Below, piece by piece: positions 43,358 to 54,992 of a stretch of DNA of 64,000 nt (position 1 is the stretch's first letter; each line of letters starts with the position of its first letter). The stretch comes from Desulfatitalea alkaliphila. Lineage in GTDB: Bacteria; Desulfobacterota; Desulfobacteria; Desulfobacterales; Desulfosarcinaceae. The stretch is from positions 1-64,000 of the forward strand of contig NZ_JALJRB010000009.1 of assembly GCF_022968795.1 (NCBI RefSeq). Direction: 5' to 3'. The translations under genes and the position numbers were made by a program. Under the pieces are notes generated by a model, which saw nothing but the letters and a program-made list of their open reading frames with translations, was not told the origin of the DNA and searched no databases.

Positions 43358-45916
43358 TCAATTACGTGCTTCTGCTGAAGGGCCCATCGACGGTGTTGCG
43401 CGCGCAGTCGCCTTGACGGTTCTCAACCGCCCCGCCGCTGCCGCATTCAATTGAAACACGCTCATCAGTACATCGGTGGGACGTATGGTCACCCCTCCGG
43501 CCGGTCCGATTTCCATCGTCAAGTGTAAGGGTTCCCTCCAATCCATGGAACGGATGCAAGCCTTCAAATCGACGCGGTGTTCTTTGCCTTTGTGGGTGCG
43601 CCGCAGGTAGGGCCATTGCGGGGCCTGGAAAAATTGCTCCAGACGATGCCGCAGTATATCGTTTTGCATCAGTTCCACGGTATATTTTTCAACAACCGGC
43701 GCGCTGTCGCGTTTACCGCCGGCGATGATCCGGCCGGCGACGATCCGCATGCCCTCCGGTAACTGGCTGCCCAACCGTTCCAAGATCCGGTTGCTGTCTT
43801 GACCCGAACGCACTTTGATCCACATCCGCTCCCCCTCGCTTTCCATTCCCAGGGGCAACGGATCGTCGAAGGAGATGCGCGGCATGGGATGAAATCCGCG
43901 CGAGTAGACAAGGTCTGTTCCGGCCCGCCGCAAGGCCCGGGCAAAGATGTGGGCCACCTCCAGATGGCTGAACAGCCTGGCCGGCCCCTTTTTGGTGTAA
44001 ACCAACGCCAAGGTGATACCGTCATCGGCCGCATCCGGCTTCCCGTCGCTGACGGTCACCGTCGGACATTGGTCAAACAATCGGGGCGCCAGTTCATCGA
44101 AATCGCACACCCCGCAACCATGGCAGGTACCTTGGCGGCAATCGTCGATGGTGGTCGCCTGCCGGGCCGCATGCCACTGGTCGCGCAAGAAGGCATCATT
44201 CACCCGGCTTTCCATGTGCTCCCACGGTAAAGGCGCATCCAAATGCCTTTCCTTGTGGATGGAGCGGGCAATATCCGGTCCACACGCTTCCAATGCCTCG
44301 TACCATAAATCCATATTGAAGGCGTCGCTCCAGCCATCGAACAAGGCCCCTTTTTGCCAGGCCGCTTCGATCACGTCGGCCATGCGGCGATCACCGCGGG
44401 CCATCCAGCCTTCCAGCAAACTCATTTCCGGTTGTTGCCACTTGACCTGCACGCCGGGCATGCGGAGCCGATCTTTCAAATAGCCCAAGCGCTCCTTGGC
44501 TTGTTGCGCATCCAACTGGGCCGCCCATTGGAACGGTGTGTGGGCTTTGGGAATGAAGGTGGTGAGGCTGACATTGATCCTGCCCTGACGCCGGGCAGGT
44601 CCTTTGATCCGTTTCAGGGCCGTCACCAATTCAATGATCCCGTCCAGATCCGCCCGGGTTTCGGTGGGCAGCCCGATCATGAAATAGAGCTTGACCACGG
44701 ACCACCCCAGGGCGAAAGCCTCCTGAACCGCAGCGACAACGTCCTCTTGTTGAATGTTTTTATTGATCACATTGCGCAGCCGTTGGGTGCCCGCCTCCGG
44801 CGCGATGGTGAAACCGGTTTTGCGCACACTGCGAATCTGGGTCATCAAGCCGGGGGTCAATTTGTCCGCCCGCATGGAGGGCAGGGAAACCGCCACCCGT
44901 TGTCTTTGACACCGTTGCATCAGGTTTTCCATCAAGGCCGCCAGACAAGTGTAATCCCCCGTGCTCAAGGAGAGCAAGGAAAGATCTTCATACCCGGTGG
45001 CGCGCAAAGACGCATCGGTAATGGCCAACAGCCGCTGCGGAGACCGTTCGCGTACCGGGCGATAGATCATGCCGGCTTGACAGAACCGGCAACCGCGACT
45101 GCAACCGCGGGATATCTCCAAACGCAATCGGTCGTGGATCGGTCGACCGAAAGGCACGATGGGCTTGTCGGGAAAAGGGGCCTTGTCCAGATCGCACACC
45201 ACGGCCCGTTTGACCCGCTGATGATCGGAATGGCGGGCCTGCAACCGTTGCAACCCGTCCTCACCATAGCGCGCATCGAAAAAAGAGGGGATGTAGACAC
45301 CCTCCAGGCGCGCCCATCGATGCAACAGGGTCTGCCGGTCGGCGCCTTCCGCTTGCCACGCCATCCAGACATCAGCCATCTGCGCAAGCACTTCTTCGCC
45401 GTCGCCGAAAACCATGGCATCGAAAAAGGGGGCCATGGGCTCCGGGTTGCTCACACAGGGCCCGCCGGCAATCACCAACGGATGCGTTTGGTCCCGCTGG
45501 GCGGCGCGCAGCGGGATGCGCGCCAGCGCCAGCATATTGAGTACATTGGTGTAATTGAGTTCGTACAGCAGGCTGAAACCGATGATGTGCAACTTGCCCA
45601 GAGGCGTTCGGCTTTCCAGGGTGCACAGCGGCTTGTGCGACTGCCGCAGCTGCTGATCCAGATCCCTGGCAGGCGCGAAAACCCTTTCGACGAAAATATC
45701 ATTGCGCTGATTGAGCTGGTGATAGAGGATCTGCAGGCCGAAATGGGAAGTGCCGATTTCATATAGATCGGGAAAGGCCAACGCCATGTGCAGCCGCACG
45801 CTGCGCGGATCTTTGTAAACCCGATTGATTTCCGTGCCCAGATAACGGCTGGGCTTTTCCACCCGCGCCATGATATCTTGAACAGGCTCGGTTTGCGTGT
45901 TAGATTGTTTCGACAT
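43358..45916 (-). CDS. TIGR03960-type radical SAM protein fused to a DUF2344 domain
   Basis: An 852-residue protein. An N-terminal cobalamin-binding-like region (about 50-230) precedes the radical SAM core, with its [4Fe-4S] motif CSRGCRFCQAG near residue 270. The C-terminal 210 residues match the TIGR03936/DUF2344 domain (LVYTKKGPARLFSHLE, YSRGFHPMPRISF). It lies next to the RNase G gene, the usual neighbour of this family. Its substrate is unknown; an RNA-linked role is an inference from the pairing. Confidence 0.88.
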   Translation of the reverse strand: MSKQSNTQTEPVQDIMARVEKPSRYLGTEINRVYKDPRSVRLHMALAFPDLYEIGTSHFGLQILYHQLNQRNDIFVERVFAPARDLDQQLRQSHKPLCTLESRTPLGKLHIIGFSLLYELNYTNVLNMLALARIPLRAAQRDQTHPLVIAGGPCVSNPEPMAPFFDAMVFGDGEEVLAQMADVWMAWQAEGADRQTLLHRWARLEGVYIPSFFDARYGEDGLQRLQARHSDHQRVKRAVVCDLDKAPFPDKPIVPFGRPIHDRLRLEISRGCSRGCRFCQAGMIYRPVRERSPQRLLAITDASLRATGYEDLSLLSLSTGDYTCLAALMENLMQRCQRQRVAVSLPSMRADKLTPGLMTQIRSVRKTGFTIAPEAGTQRLRNVINKNIQQEDVVAAVQEAFALGWSVVKLYFMIGLPTETRADLDGIIELVTALKRIKGPARRQGRINVSLTTFIPKAHTPFQWAAQLDAQQAKERLGYLKDRLRMPGVQVKWQQPEMSLLEGWMARGDRRMADVIEAAWQKGALFDGWSDAFNMDLWYEALEACGPDIARSIHKERHLDAPLPWEHMESRVNDAFLRDQWHAARQATTIDDCRQGTCHGCGVCDFDELAPRLFDQCPTVTVSDGKPDAADDGITLALVYTKKGPARLFSHLEVAHIFARALRRAGTDLVYSRGFHPMPRISFDDPLPLGMESEGERMWIKVRSGQDSNRILERLGSQLPEGMRIVAGRIIAGGKRDSAPVVEKYTVELMQNDILRHRLEQFFQAPQWPYLRRTHKGKEHRVDLKACIRSMDWREPLHLTMEIGPAGGVTIRPTDVLMSVFQLNAAAAGRLRTVKATARATPSMGPSAEARN

Positions 45917-45965
45917 GGACCTTTAATCAACTCCAACCATTGGAAAAAATTAATAAAAAAGAACT

Positions 45966-47354
45966 ATGACAGACTTTCCAGGACAAATCAAGGCCAAAAC
46001 CGTCGCTTGCACGCTGCTGCTGCTCTTTCTGCTCTTTTTGCTGTTGCCGGCGGTTGCCATCGCGAACCGTGAAACCCCGGTGGTGCGTGCCGTGCGCAAA
46101 GTCGGACCGGCGGTGGTCAACATCAGTTCACAACAGGAAGCCGCCCGTCCGATGCACCCCTTCGGCGGCAATCCGTTTTTCGACAACTTTTTCCGCGACT
46201 TCTTCGAACCCCGCCCCCAACAGCGGGTCAGTCTCGGATCGGGCGTGGTCATCGACGGCCGCCGCGGTTTCATTCTCACCAATGCCCATGTAGTCGAGCG
46301 GGCCGCCGACATAAAGGTGGTGTTGCAGGACGAACGGCAGTTCGATGTGACCCTGGTAGGGGTGGATGCCGATTCCGACCTGGCGGTGCTGCGCATTCAA
46401 TCGGACACCCCCTTGCCGTCGGTGGACCTGGGCAATTCGGACGATATCATGATCGGTGAAACCATCATCGCCATCGGCAACCCTTTCGGCTTCTCCCATA
46501 CGGTCACCACCGGTGTGGTCAGCGCCGTCAATCGCAGCATCCGCACCGATCAACGGGTTTATCACAATTTCATTCAGACCGATGCCTCCATCAATCCGGG
46601 CAACAGCGGCGGGCCCCTGTTGAACATCGAGGGAGAGTTGATCGGCATCAACACCGCCATTTACGCCAAAGCCCAAGGCATCGGTTTCGCCATCCCCATC
46701 AACACCGCCCGCCGCATTGTCGCCGATTTGATTGCCCACGGCCACGTGATCCAGGCCTGGATCGGTGTGACGGTGCAGCCGCTGGACAACCGCATGGCCG
46801 ACTATCTCGACGCCCCCGACCTGCAGGGGGTGGTGGTGGCCCGGGTGGAAGAGGGCAGCCCGGCGGCAGCGGCCGGCTTGGCAGCCGGTGACGTGATCTT
46901 GTCCGTCAATCGGCAAAGAACGGCCACCCCCGATGACTACACGGCGGCGGCGCGCGCGCTGCGCGTCGGGCAAACCGCCACGGTGTCCCGTTGGCGCGAC
47001 GGCCGCACTCAAGAGGTTCGTATGCAAACGGCCGAATATCCCAGGGCCCGCGCGCCCGAACTGATTTGGCGCCGCCTGGGAATTCGGGTGAGCGACATTT
47101 CGCCACCACTTCAGCGCCGCTATCACCTGCGTGCCGACAAGGGGGCCGTCATCACCGAAGTGCGCGATGGCGCCTATCTGGCCCGGGTGGGCGCCGCTGC
47201 CGGTGACATCATCGTTCGCTTGGAAAACCAAGCAATTGAGACGGTCGAAGATTTCAACACCCTCATGATAAAGAGCCGCCTTAAATCGGCGGTGCTGGTG
47301 CAGCTCCTGAAGGACACCCAGATTTACTCCCTCACGGTGCCGCTCAATCCCTGA
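45966..47354 (+). CDS. Periplasmic serine protease Do/HtrA (DegP/DegQ type)
   Basis: A 462-residue exported protease/chaperone. A signal peptide (LLLLFLLFLLLPAVAIA) precedes the trypsin-like domain with catalytic His108 (TNAHVVE), Asp138 (DSDLAVL) and Ser214 (GNSGGPLL). Two PDZ domains follow, about 255-345 and 360-450 (GVVVARVEEGSPAAAAGL; GAVITEVRDGAYLARVGA). It degrades misfolded periplasmic proteins. It is divergent from the radical SAM gene, and asnS follows by 23 bases. Confidence 0.93.
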   Translation: MTDFPGQIKAKTVACTLLLLFLLFLLLPAVAIANRETPVVRAVRKVGPAVVNISSQQEAARPMHPFGGNPFFDNFFRDFFEPRPQQRVSLGSGVVIDGRRGFILTNAHVVERAADIKVVLQDERQFDVTLVGVDADSDLAVLRIQSDTPLPSVDLGNSDDIMIGETIIAIGNPFGFSHTVTTGVVSAVNRSIRTDQRVYHNFIQTDASINPGNSGGPLLNIEGELIGINTAIYAKAQGIGFAIPINTARRIVADLIAHGHVIQAWIGVTVQPLDNRMADYLDAPDLQGVVVARVEEGSPAAAAGLAAGDVILSVNRQRTATPDDYTAAARALRVGQTATVSRWRDGRTQEVRMQTAEYPRARAPELIWRRLGIRVSDISPPLQRRYHLRADKGAVITEVRDGAYLARVGAAAGDIIVRLENQAIETVEDFNTLMIKSRLKSAVLVQLLKDTQIYSLTVPLNP

Positions 47355-47377
47355 ACAAAGATTTTAAAGGGCCGACC

Positions 47378-48757
47378 ATGAACGATCCGTCCAAGCTTGA
47401 ACGAAGCCGTATTGTCCACCTGTTGCAGGCCGACCAATCCCCCGGATCGGTGCTGGTCAAGGGATGGGTGCGCACCAAAAGAGATGCCAAAGGCTTCTCA
47501 TTCATCGAAATCAACGATGGTTCCTGTTTGGCCAACATCCAGGTGGTGGCCGACGAAACCCTGTCCAATTACGCGACCATCCGCAAAATGACCACCGGCT
47601 CGGCCCTGAGCCTCAGCGGCCGAATGGTGCCGTCCCGGGGCCAGGGTCAACGCTGGGAAATCAAGGCCGAAAGCGTCACTTTGGTCGGACACGCACCGGA
47701 AGCCTACCCGCTGCAAAAGAAACGGCACAGCGATGAATTTTTGCGCACCATCGCCCATCTGCGACCCCGCACCAACAAGTATGGCGCGGCGTTTCGCATC
47801 CGTTCCCAACTGGCCTTGGCCATTCACCGTTTTTTCCAGGATCGCGGTTTCCATTACATCCACACCCCCATCCTCACTGCCTCGGACTGCGAAGGGGCCG
47901 GCGAAATGTTCCGCGTCACCACCCTGGCTCCCGGAGACGCTGCCGTGGCGAACGATTTTTTCGGGGTCAACGCCTACTTGACGGTTTCCGGTCAACTGGA
48001 AGCCGAAATGCTGGCCCTGGCCCTGGGCGATGTTTACACCTTCGGACCCACATTCCGGGCGGAAAACTCCAACACGCGGCGCCATGCCGCCGAATTCTGG
48101 ATGGTGGAACCGGAAATGGCGTTCTGCGATTTAGCCCAGGACATGGTCCTTGCAGAAGCCCTGCTGCAACACCTGGCCGGCCATGTCATGGATCACTGTG
48201 CGGCGGATCTGTCCCTTTTCGCCCGTTTCGTGGACAAGGAATTGATGCACCGCCTCGCCGCTCTGGTGGAAAAACCCTTCTTTCGGGTGCCCTATGCCGA
48301 TGCCATCGCCATTCTGGAACGCAGCGCCCGGCCCTTCGAGCACCCCGTCGCCCATGGTAATGATTTGCAGGCAGAACACGAACGCTATCTGGTGGAACAC
48401 CATTTTAAGGGACCGGTCATCGTTTACGACTTTCCCAAGGAAATCAAGCCGTTCTACATGCGGATGAACGACGACGGGTGCACGGTGGCGTCCATGGATG
48501 TACTGGTGGCCGGCATCGGTGAGATCATCGGCGGCAGCCAGCGAGAAGAACGCTACGATATGTTACGGCGGCGGATCGAATCCATTCCCCTGGCGCCGGA
48601 AAATTACTGGTGGTACATGGAATCGCGGCAATACGGCTCGGTTCCCCACAGTGGTTTCGGCCTGGGGTTTGAACGTTTGGTGATGATGGTCACCGGCATC
48701 ACCAATATCCGGGACGTTATTCCCTTTCCGCGCACCCCGAAAAACATCGCGTTTTAA
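47378..48757 (+). CDS. asnS: Asparaginyl-tRNA synthetase
   Basis: A 459-residue class IIb synthetase that charges tRNA-Asn. The OB-fold anticodon domain is at 20-115 ([24 protein letters not shown]). Motif 2 is [24 protein letters not shown], and motif 3 is [39 protein letters not shown]-like sequence marks the Asn specificity region. AAAGGG precedes the ATG. Its stop is near the 3' end of the convergent thymidylate synthase-like gene. Confidence 0.95.
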   Translation: MNDPSKLERSRIVHLLQADQSPGSVLVKGWVRTKRDAKGFSFIEINDGSCLANIQVVADETLSNYATIRKMTTGSALSLSGRMVPSRGQGQRWEIKAESVTLVGHAPEAYPLQKKRHSDEFLRTIAHLRPRTNKYGAAFRIRSQLALAIHRFFQDRGFHYIHTPILTASDCEGAGEMFRVTTLAPGDAAVANDFFGVNAYLTVSGQLEAEMLALALGDVYTFGPTFRAENSNTRRHAAEFWMVEPEMAFCDLAQDMVLAEALLQHLAGHVMDHCAADLSLFARFVDKELMHRLAALVEKPFFRVPYADAIAILERSARPFEHPVAHGNDLQAEHERYLVEHHFKGPVIVYDFPKEIKPFYMRMNDDGCTVASMDVLVAGIGEIIGGSQREERYDMLRRRIESIPLAPENYWWYMESRQYGSVPHSGFGLGFERLVMMVTGITNIRDVIPFPRTPKNIAF

Positions 48758-48821
48758 ACGCCTGGCGGCAAGGGTCGTCCCTGGATGAGCATAAGCTTCC
48801 CTTCACCGCCCACCGGATCGG

Positions 48822-49616
48822 TCAAGAGGCCCTCAGGCAGCGCAGCTTGGCCAAATCTTCGGCGTAACCGTACAGGTGCAGCCCCTTGCTCTCCACGACC
48901 ATTTCCCCGTCTTTGACGCCGATGGCCTCGGCCATGTACTCTTTCAGGTTCTGAATCCCGGCCAGATTGGCCGGCAATCCGCCCCACAGATCCCAAGAGC
49001 GAAAATAGACGAAAAAGTGAAGGGTGTCGTCCTGAATGCGGGTGTCGATGGATCGCAGACAGGGGGGATCCACCAACGTCAGATCGGAAGGATGAGCAAC
49101 TTGCAGGACCATCTGATTGTTCCGATGGCCGTGTTGCTTGTAGGTGTCGATGATCCATTCGATCTGATTGATGTAAAGTTGCCCCTGCTCTTCAAAGACC
49201 ACCGTGCCGTCCGGCACACGCAGATCGACGATCTCCGTTTGGCCTTCCTGCCACCAGAGCCGTTTCTGACCATCCAACGGCACGCGGGTCAACCGCTCGC
49301 CGTAGGTGTACGATTCGCCCGGTTCCTTCTGCCCGGACATCAAATATTCGATGTAGGAGCGTTGGTAACCCGGTCCGCCGAAAATATAGTCTTCCTCCAC
49401 CGGATTGGGAATGCCGCAAGCCGGTGGAATGTCAGGCAGCAAGGGGCGGGTGCCGGGAAAGCGCACATGGCCGATGAAATAGTCGTACTCCAGGCGTGTC
49501 TGCCCGGCATAAGAACCGCGGTCGATGGTGAATCGACGTCCTTTGTCCAAAATATCGTGAACGGCCTGAAACCAAAGATCAGGCAGATCACGAGCGACTA
49601 CAGTATGAGGCTGCAT
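48822..49616 (-). CDS. Thymidylate synthase, archaeal ThyA-like
   Basis: A 264-residue protein resembling the archaeal branch of thymidylate synthase more than the E. coli type. It shows ESYTYGERL, INQIEWIIDTYKQ, DPPCLRSID with the likely catalytic Cys, YFRSWDLWGGLPANLAGIQ and HLYGYAEDLA near the end. It would methylate dUMP using methylene-tetrahydrofolate. The first ATG is at 49616; an upstream TTG at 49622 is weaker. It lies between asnS and gyrB. A related hydroxymethylase-type activity cannot be excluded. Confidence 0.7.
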   Translation of the reverse strand: MQPHTVVARDLPDLWFQAVHDILDKGRRFTIDRGSYAGQTRLEYDYFIGHVRFPGTRPLLPDIPPACGIPNPVEEDYIFGGPGYQRSYIEYLMSGQKEPGESYTYGERLTRVPLDGQKRLWWQEGQTEIVDLRVPDGTVVFEEQGQLYINQIEWIIDTYKQHGHRNNQMVLQVAHPSDLTLVDPPCLRSIDTRIQDDTLHFFVYFRSWDLWGGLPANLAGIQNLKEYMAEAIGVKDGEMVVESKGLHLYGYAEDLAKLRCLRAS

Positions 49617-49686
49617 GGTCAACGAACCTTATCCGTATCTGTTTGACAATGACAAACCAAATCGGCGACTTTTTCCTATTCCCCGG

Positions 49687-49712
49687 TTGACATTGAACAG
49701 CGTTCATGTCAA
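49687..49712. repeat. Near-perfect inverted repeat between thyA-like gene and gyrB
   Basis: TTGACA-T-TGAAC-AGC-GTTCA-TGTCAA pairs over 11 bases each side with one unpaired T. It could be an operator or an RNA hairpin. It starts with TTGACA, a perfect -35 box, but no good -10 follows. Confidence 0.4.
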
Positions 49713-49830
49713 AAAAGCGGTGCGCTTGGCCTGTGTGTTCCTGCTGTGCTCCCGTTGCTCTCTTCATTCTGATCGGCGCGCCTTTTGAAGCGGTTTTTCC
49801 AAATGTGACCCAAAGCGCACTTTTTTCAAG

Positions 49831-49875
49831 ACCCCCCGGTACATGGCCGCAGGTACCGGGGGGTTTCTTTTTTTC
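49831..49875 (+). terminator. Strong rho-independent terminator, rightward T-tract
   Basis: ACCCCCCGGTAC and GTACCGGGGGGT form a 12-base-pair stem with a ten-base loop, followed by TTCTTTTTTTC on the rightward strand. The leftward side has no T-run. No rightward gene ends here, although it lies 36 bases beyond the gyrB stop and may end gyrB transcription. Confidence 0.65.
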
Positions 49876-49910
49876 GATCACAACCCCTTTAATCCACCGG
49901 GCAGGGGGCC

Positions 49911-52310
<2,400 letters not shown>

Positions 52311-53429
52311 TTATACTCTCATCGGCATGATTACGCCTAAATAGGATTTGTCCGTGACGCCTTCCAGCAGGCACGGCTTTTCGTCGTTGAGTATGTTGAC
52401 GATCAATTTTTCGTCTTCCACACAGTTGAGCGCTTCGATGAAAAAACGGGGATTGAAGCCGGCCTCCATCTTGGGGCCGGTGTAGGCGATGGGCATATCT
52501 TCCTTGGATTCGCCGATGTCCGGATTGGTGGCGTTGATCACCAATTGATCGGCGTCGAAGGTGAAAAAGGCGGCCCGGTAACTGTCTGTGCACAAGATGG
52601 ACATGCGCTTGAGCATGTTATGGAACTTATCTTTGTCCATTTCGATGGCATAGCCCTCCGAACGGAAAATGATGTCGCCGTATTTCGGAAACTGACCCTC
52701 GAGCAAACGAATGGCCAATGTTTCCGCCGGTGCCTTGACGATGAAATAGCTGCCCTCGATGGCGACCTGCACATTGCCGCCGGCGCCCAAAAATTTACTC
52801 ACTTCATGCAGGCCTTTTTTGGGTACGATGACCGCCTCACCGGCCGGCAGCGCTTGATCATCGGCGAAGCGATAGTCGTATTTGGACAGACGACTGCCAT
52901 CGGTGGAAACCATTCGAAGGCGCTTGGGCGTTTCTTCGGTCAACCTCTCAAACAAGACACCGTTGATGTGGGCCTTTTTGTCTTCCCCGATGCCGCTGAT
53001 GACGATGGATTTTTCGATCATTTTTTTCAAATCAGCGGAAGGAATGTCGAACATCTCCCCGGCTTCGAAAAAGGGGGTGTTGGGAAAATCGTCCGGGTTC
53101 ATGCCCATCAAATGGTAGTGCACCTTCTTGTCGCCGATATTGATCCATCGATTTTCGGCTTCCTGGATCATGATGTCGGCGGCGGGAAATTCCCTGACGA
53201 TCTCGTAAAATTTGCGCGCAGCGATGGCGATGGTGCCGGAGTTTTCCACTTGAGCGGGAAAAGTGCCTTCATAACAGGTTTCCAGATCGGTGGCGGTAAT
53301 CTGAACCCGATCCTCCGATCCCTGAATGCGAACGCACTCCGTGATGGCCAAGCTGCTGCGTCGTCCGGTTAACCCCTGGACCTTGCCCATCACATCCACA
53401 ATATCTCTTTTGTTGATTGTAAACTTCAT
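52311..53429 (-). CDS. dnaN: DNA polymerase III beta subunit (sliding clamp)
   Basis: A 372-residue clamp of three similar domains: MKFTINKRDIVDVMGKVQGLTGRR at the start, SRLSKYDYRF in the middle and the typical C-terminal LLEGVTDKSYLGVIMPMRV. It rings DNA and tethers the polymerase. It is followed at once by gyrB. dnaA, which usually precedes dnaN, is absent; instead an AT-rich stretch and an unknown gene lie upstream. Confidence 0.97.
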   Translation of the reverse strand: MKFTINKRDIVDVMGKVQGLTGRRSSLAITECVRIQGSEDRVQITATDLETCYEGTFPAQVENSGTIAIAARKFYEIVREFPAADIMIQEAENRWINIGDKKVHYHLMGMNPDDFPNTPFFEAGEMFDIPSADLKKMIEKSIVISGIGEDKKAHINGVLFERLTEETPKRLRMVSTDGSRLSKYDYRFADDQALPAGEAVIVPKKGLHEVSKFLGAGGNVQVAIEGSYFIVKAPAETLAIRLLEGQFPKYGDIIFRSEGYAIEMDKDKFHNMLKRMSILCTDSYRAAFFTFDADQLVINATNPDIGESKEDMPIAYTGPKMEAGFNPRFFIEALNCVEDEKLIVNILNDEKPCLLEGVTDKSYLGVIMPMRV

Positions 53430-53633
53430 TGCTTCATCCCCAATTATTTATTTTTTAAAACTGTTGTTGTTATTAGGGGGTGTCCATATGTTGAAAAGAG
53501 ACTGACCGAATTGAAATCGTTTGATAAAATGGTGGTCCTGGTTGTTGATAAGCGTGTCGACAACCGTTTGATAACCACCTGCTTTTCAACGTTTCCGGAA
53601 AACCTGTTCATAAAGTCGCTGGTTTTGAACAAG
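53430..53633. other. AT-rich region with DnaA-box-like repeats, possible oriC
   Basis: Just upstream of dnaN lie an AT-rich tract (53441-53474) and four similar 9-10-mers in one orientation: CGTTTGATAA (53518-53527 and 53565-53574), TGTTGATAA (53543-53551) and TGTTCATAA (53605-53613). TGTTGATAA is one base from the DnaA box TGTGGATAA. With gyrB, dnaN and the rpmH cluster within 12 kb, an origin is plausible, though it may only be the dnaN promoter. Confidence 0.4.
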
Positions 53634-54197
53634 TTACCGACCGCTCGTCGGCTCGATTTCGTGGCGTTCCCGTTCCTCATTCAGCCACCTTTTCATGGCC
53701 GGTTGGGTCTGGTTCAACCAGGTGTCGGAAAGGCGCTGCCTGAGGAAAAAGGCGTAGACTTGATCAATGAGCTGAATCGGCTTTTCGTAAAGGTAAATCT
53801 TTTCCAGCACAGCTCCTTCCATATCGCTGTCCGCGGTGACCGGGGCGGTCTCGGGCAGCTTGATACCCAAAAACCCCAGGCTTTCCCCTTTGAGAACAAA
53901 CACCCACTGAAGAGTGCCGCTTTTGTATATCAGCTGCATTTCGGTGATCAAAGCACCCTTGGTCAATGCCAGTACCGCCTCTTCCAGGCCGGCGGCATCC
54001 CCTTTGATGGTCAAGGTCTCCTTGCCGTTGCCCGAGCGGTTTTCCAAAACCATGCGATTGCCCACATTCAATTCGATCAATTCCGGATCGCATTTTCGCA
54101 GGGCCTCCGGATCGGTCTCCATGGCGAACCATAGCCAGGTCATAAATTCGTTACCTAAGAAACGGTAGCGATTGTACGCAACGGCGATATCCAGCAT
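53634..54197 (-). CDS. Protein of unknown function linked to the RdgC-like gene
   Basis: A 187-residue acidic protein. It includes NEFMTWLWFAMETDPEALRKCDPELIELNVGNRMVLENRSGN. It lies 16 bases after the RdgC-like gene on the same strand, and its size together with that gene is close to one full RdgC protein plus extra. It may be the missing C-terminal half of RdgC as a separate gene, since RdgC also has a C-terminal domain rich in a WLW-F pattern. Not recognised with certainty. Confidence 0.6.
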   Translation of the reverse strand: MLDIAVAYNRYRFLGNEFMTWLWFAMETDPEALRKCDPELIELNVGNRMVLENRSGNGKETLTIKGDAAGLEEAVLALTKGALITEMQLIYKSGTLQWVFVLKGESLGFLGIKLPETAPVTADSDMEGAVLEKIYLYEKPIQLIDQVYAFFLRQRLSDTWLNQTQPAMKRWLNEERERHEIEPTSGR

Positions 54198-54213
54198 GGG
54201 ATCCTTGACTTTC

Positions 54214-54828
54214 TTATGCCTGGTTTTCGTGGTAGGCCAATTTTTCCAAGATGTCGCGCTGGGCGTGGGACAAGGTGTCTCCCGCCATGGCCAGGGTGTA
54301 AGGCATCTGTCGTATCAGGTGCAAACCAAAGGATTTGAAAAAAAGGGTTTCCAACTGTTCGTTGGCCGATTTGAGGCTGGAAAAGAACCACAAATCGCCC
54401 GCTTCGTATTGCCACACCACATCATACACATTGGGGGTGGCCGGTATTTTGCGGGTGAGCCGTTGGAGCACCTGATCTTTAATGGCCTTTTTTTCCTCGT
54501 TGGACAGAAAATCCCTTTTCAATTCGAGCAACCGTTTGGCCGATTCGGCGGCGACATGTTTTTGCAGCATCTTGGTTGAAACCGTTTTTTTATCGATGCG
54601 CAGTCCGAACACCAGGTGAACGCCAAGTACGAAGCGTGCCCCCTCGAAATCGGGATTGAAAGGATTATCGAAAGAGGTCCATCCCACGGTTTGTTCAGAT
54701 GGTTCGTCGTCGATTTCGGTGATGGCGAACCGTTTGAGTGCGGTGGTGACCGTTTCGATGACCGGCGGTTCCAGTTGACCGTTGACACGGTAACGGGCAA
54801 GGGATGTGGTGGCGGAAAGCAGGCCCAT
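54214..54828 (-). CDS. RdgC-like recombination-associated protein, short form
   Basis: A 204-residue protein whose start ([16 protein letters not shown]) and [11 protein letters not shown] segment match the N-terminal domain of RdgC. This protein binds double-stranded DNA as a ring and limits RecA. E. coli RdgC has 303 residues, so only two thirds is here. The 187-residue gene that follows might supply the rest. The ATG is at 54828. Confidence 0.65.
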   Translation of the reverse strand: MGLLSATTSLARYRVNGQLEPPVIETVTTALKRFAITEIDDEPSEQTVGWTSFDNPFNPDFEGARFVLGVHLVFGLRIDKKTVSTKMLQKHVAAESAKRLLELKRDFLSNEEKKAIKDQVLQRLTRKIPATPNVYDVVWQYEAGDLWFFSSLKSANEQLETLFFKSFGLHLIRQMPYTLAMAGDTLSHAQRDILEKLAYHENQA

Positions 54829-54992
54829 GGGTTTTTAAACTACTCCATCGTGTATAACATTAATTATCGAACACCCAAATATAGCGTTTTTTTTAAAAAA
54901 AAACAAGCTGTTTATAAGCATTCCCCGCTTGACAGCCAAGCGACTCTTTTATAATTTTATGCTTTGCCATTCCTCAAACAAACGGGTTTCTT

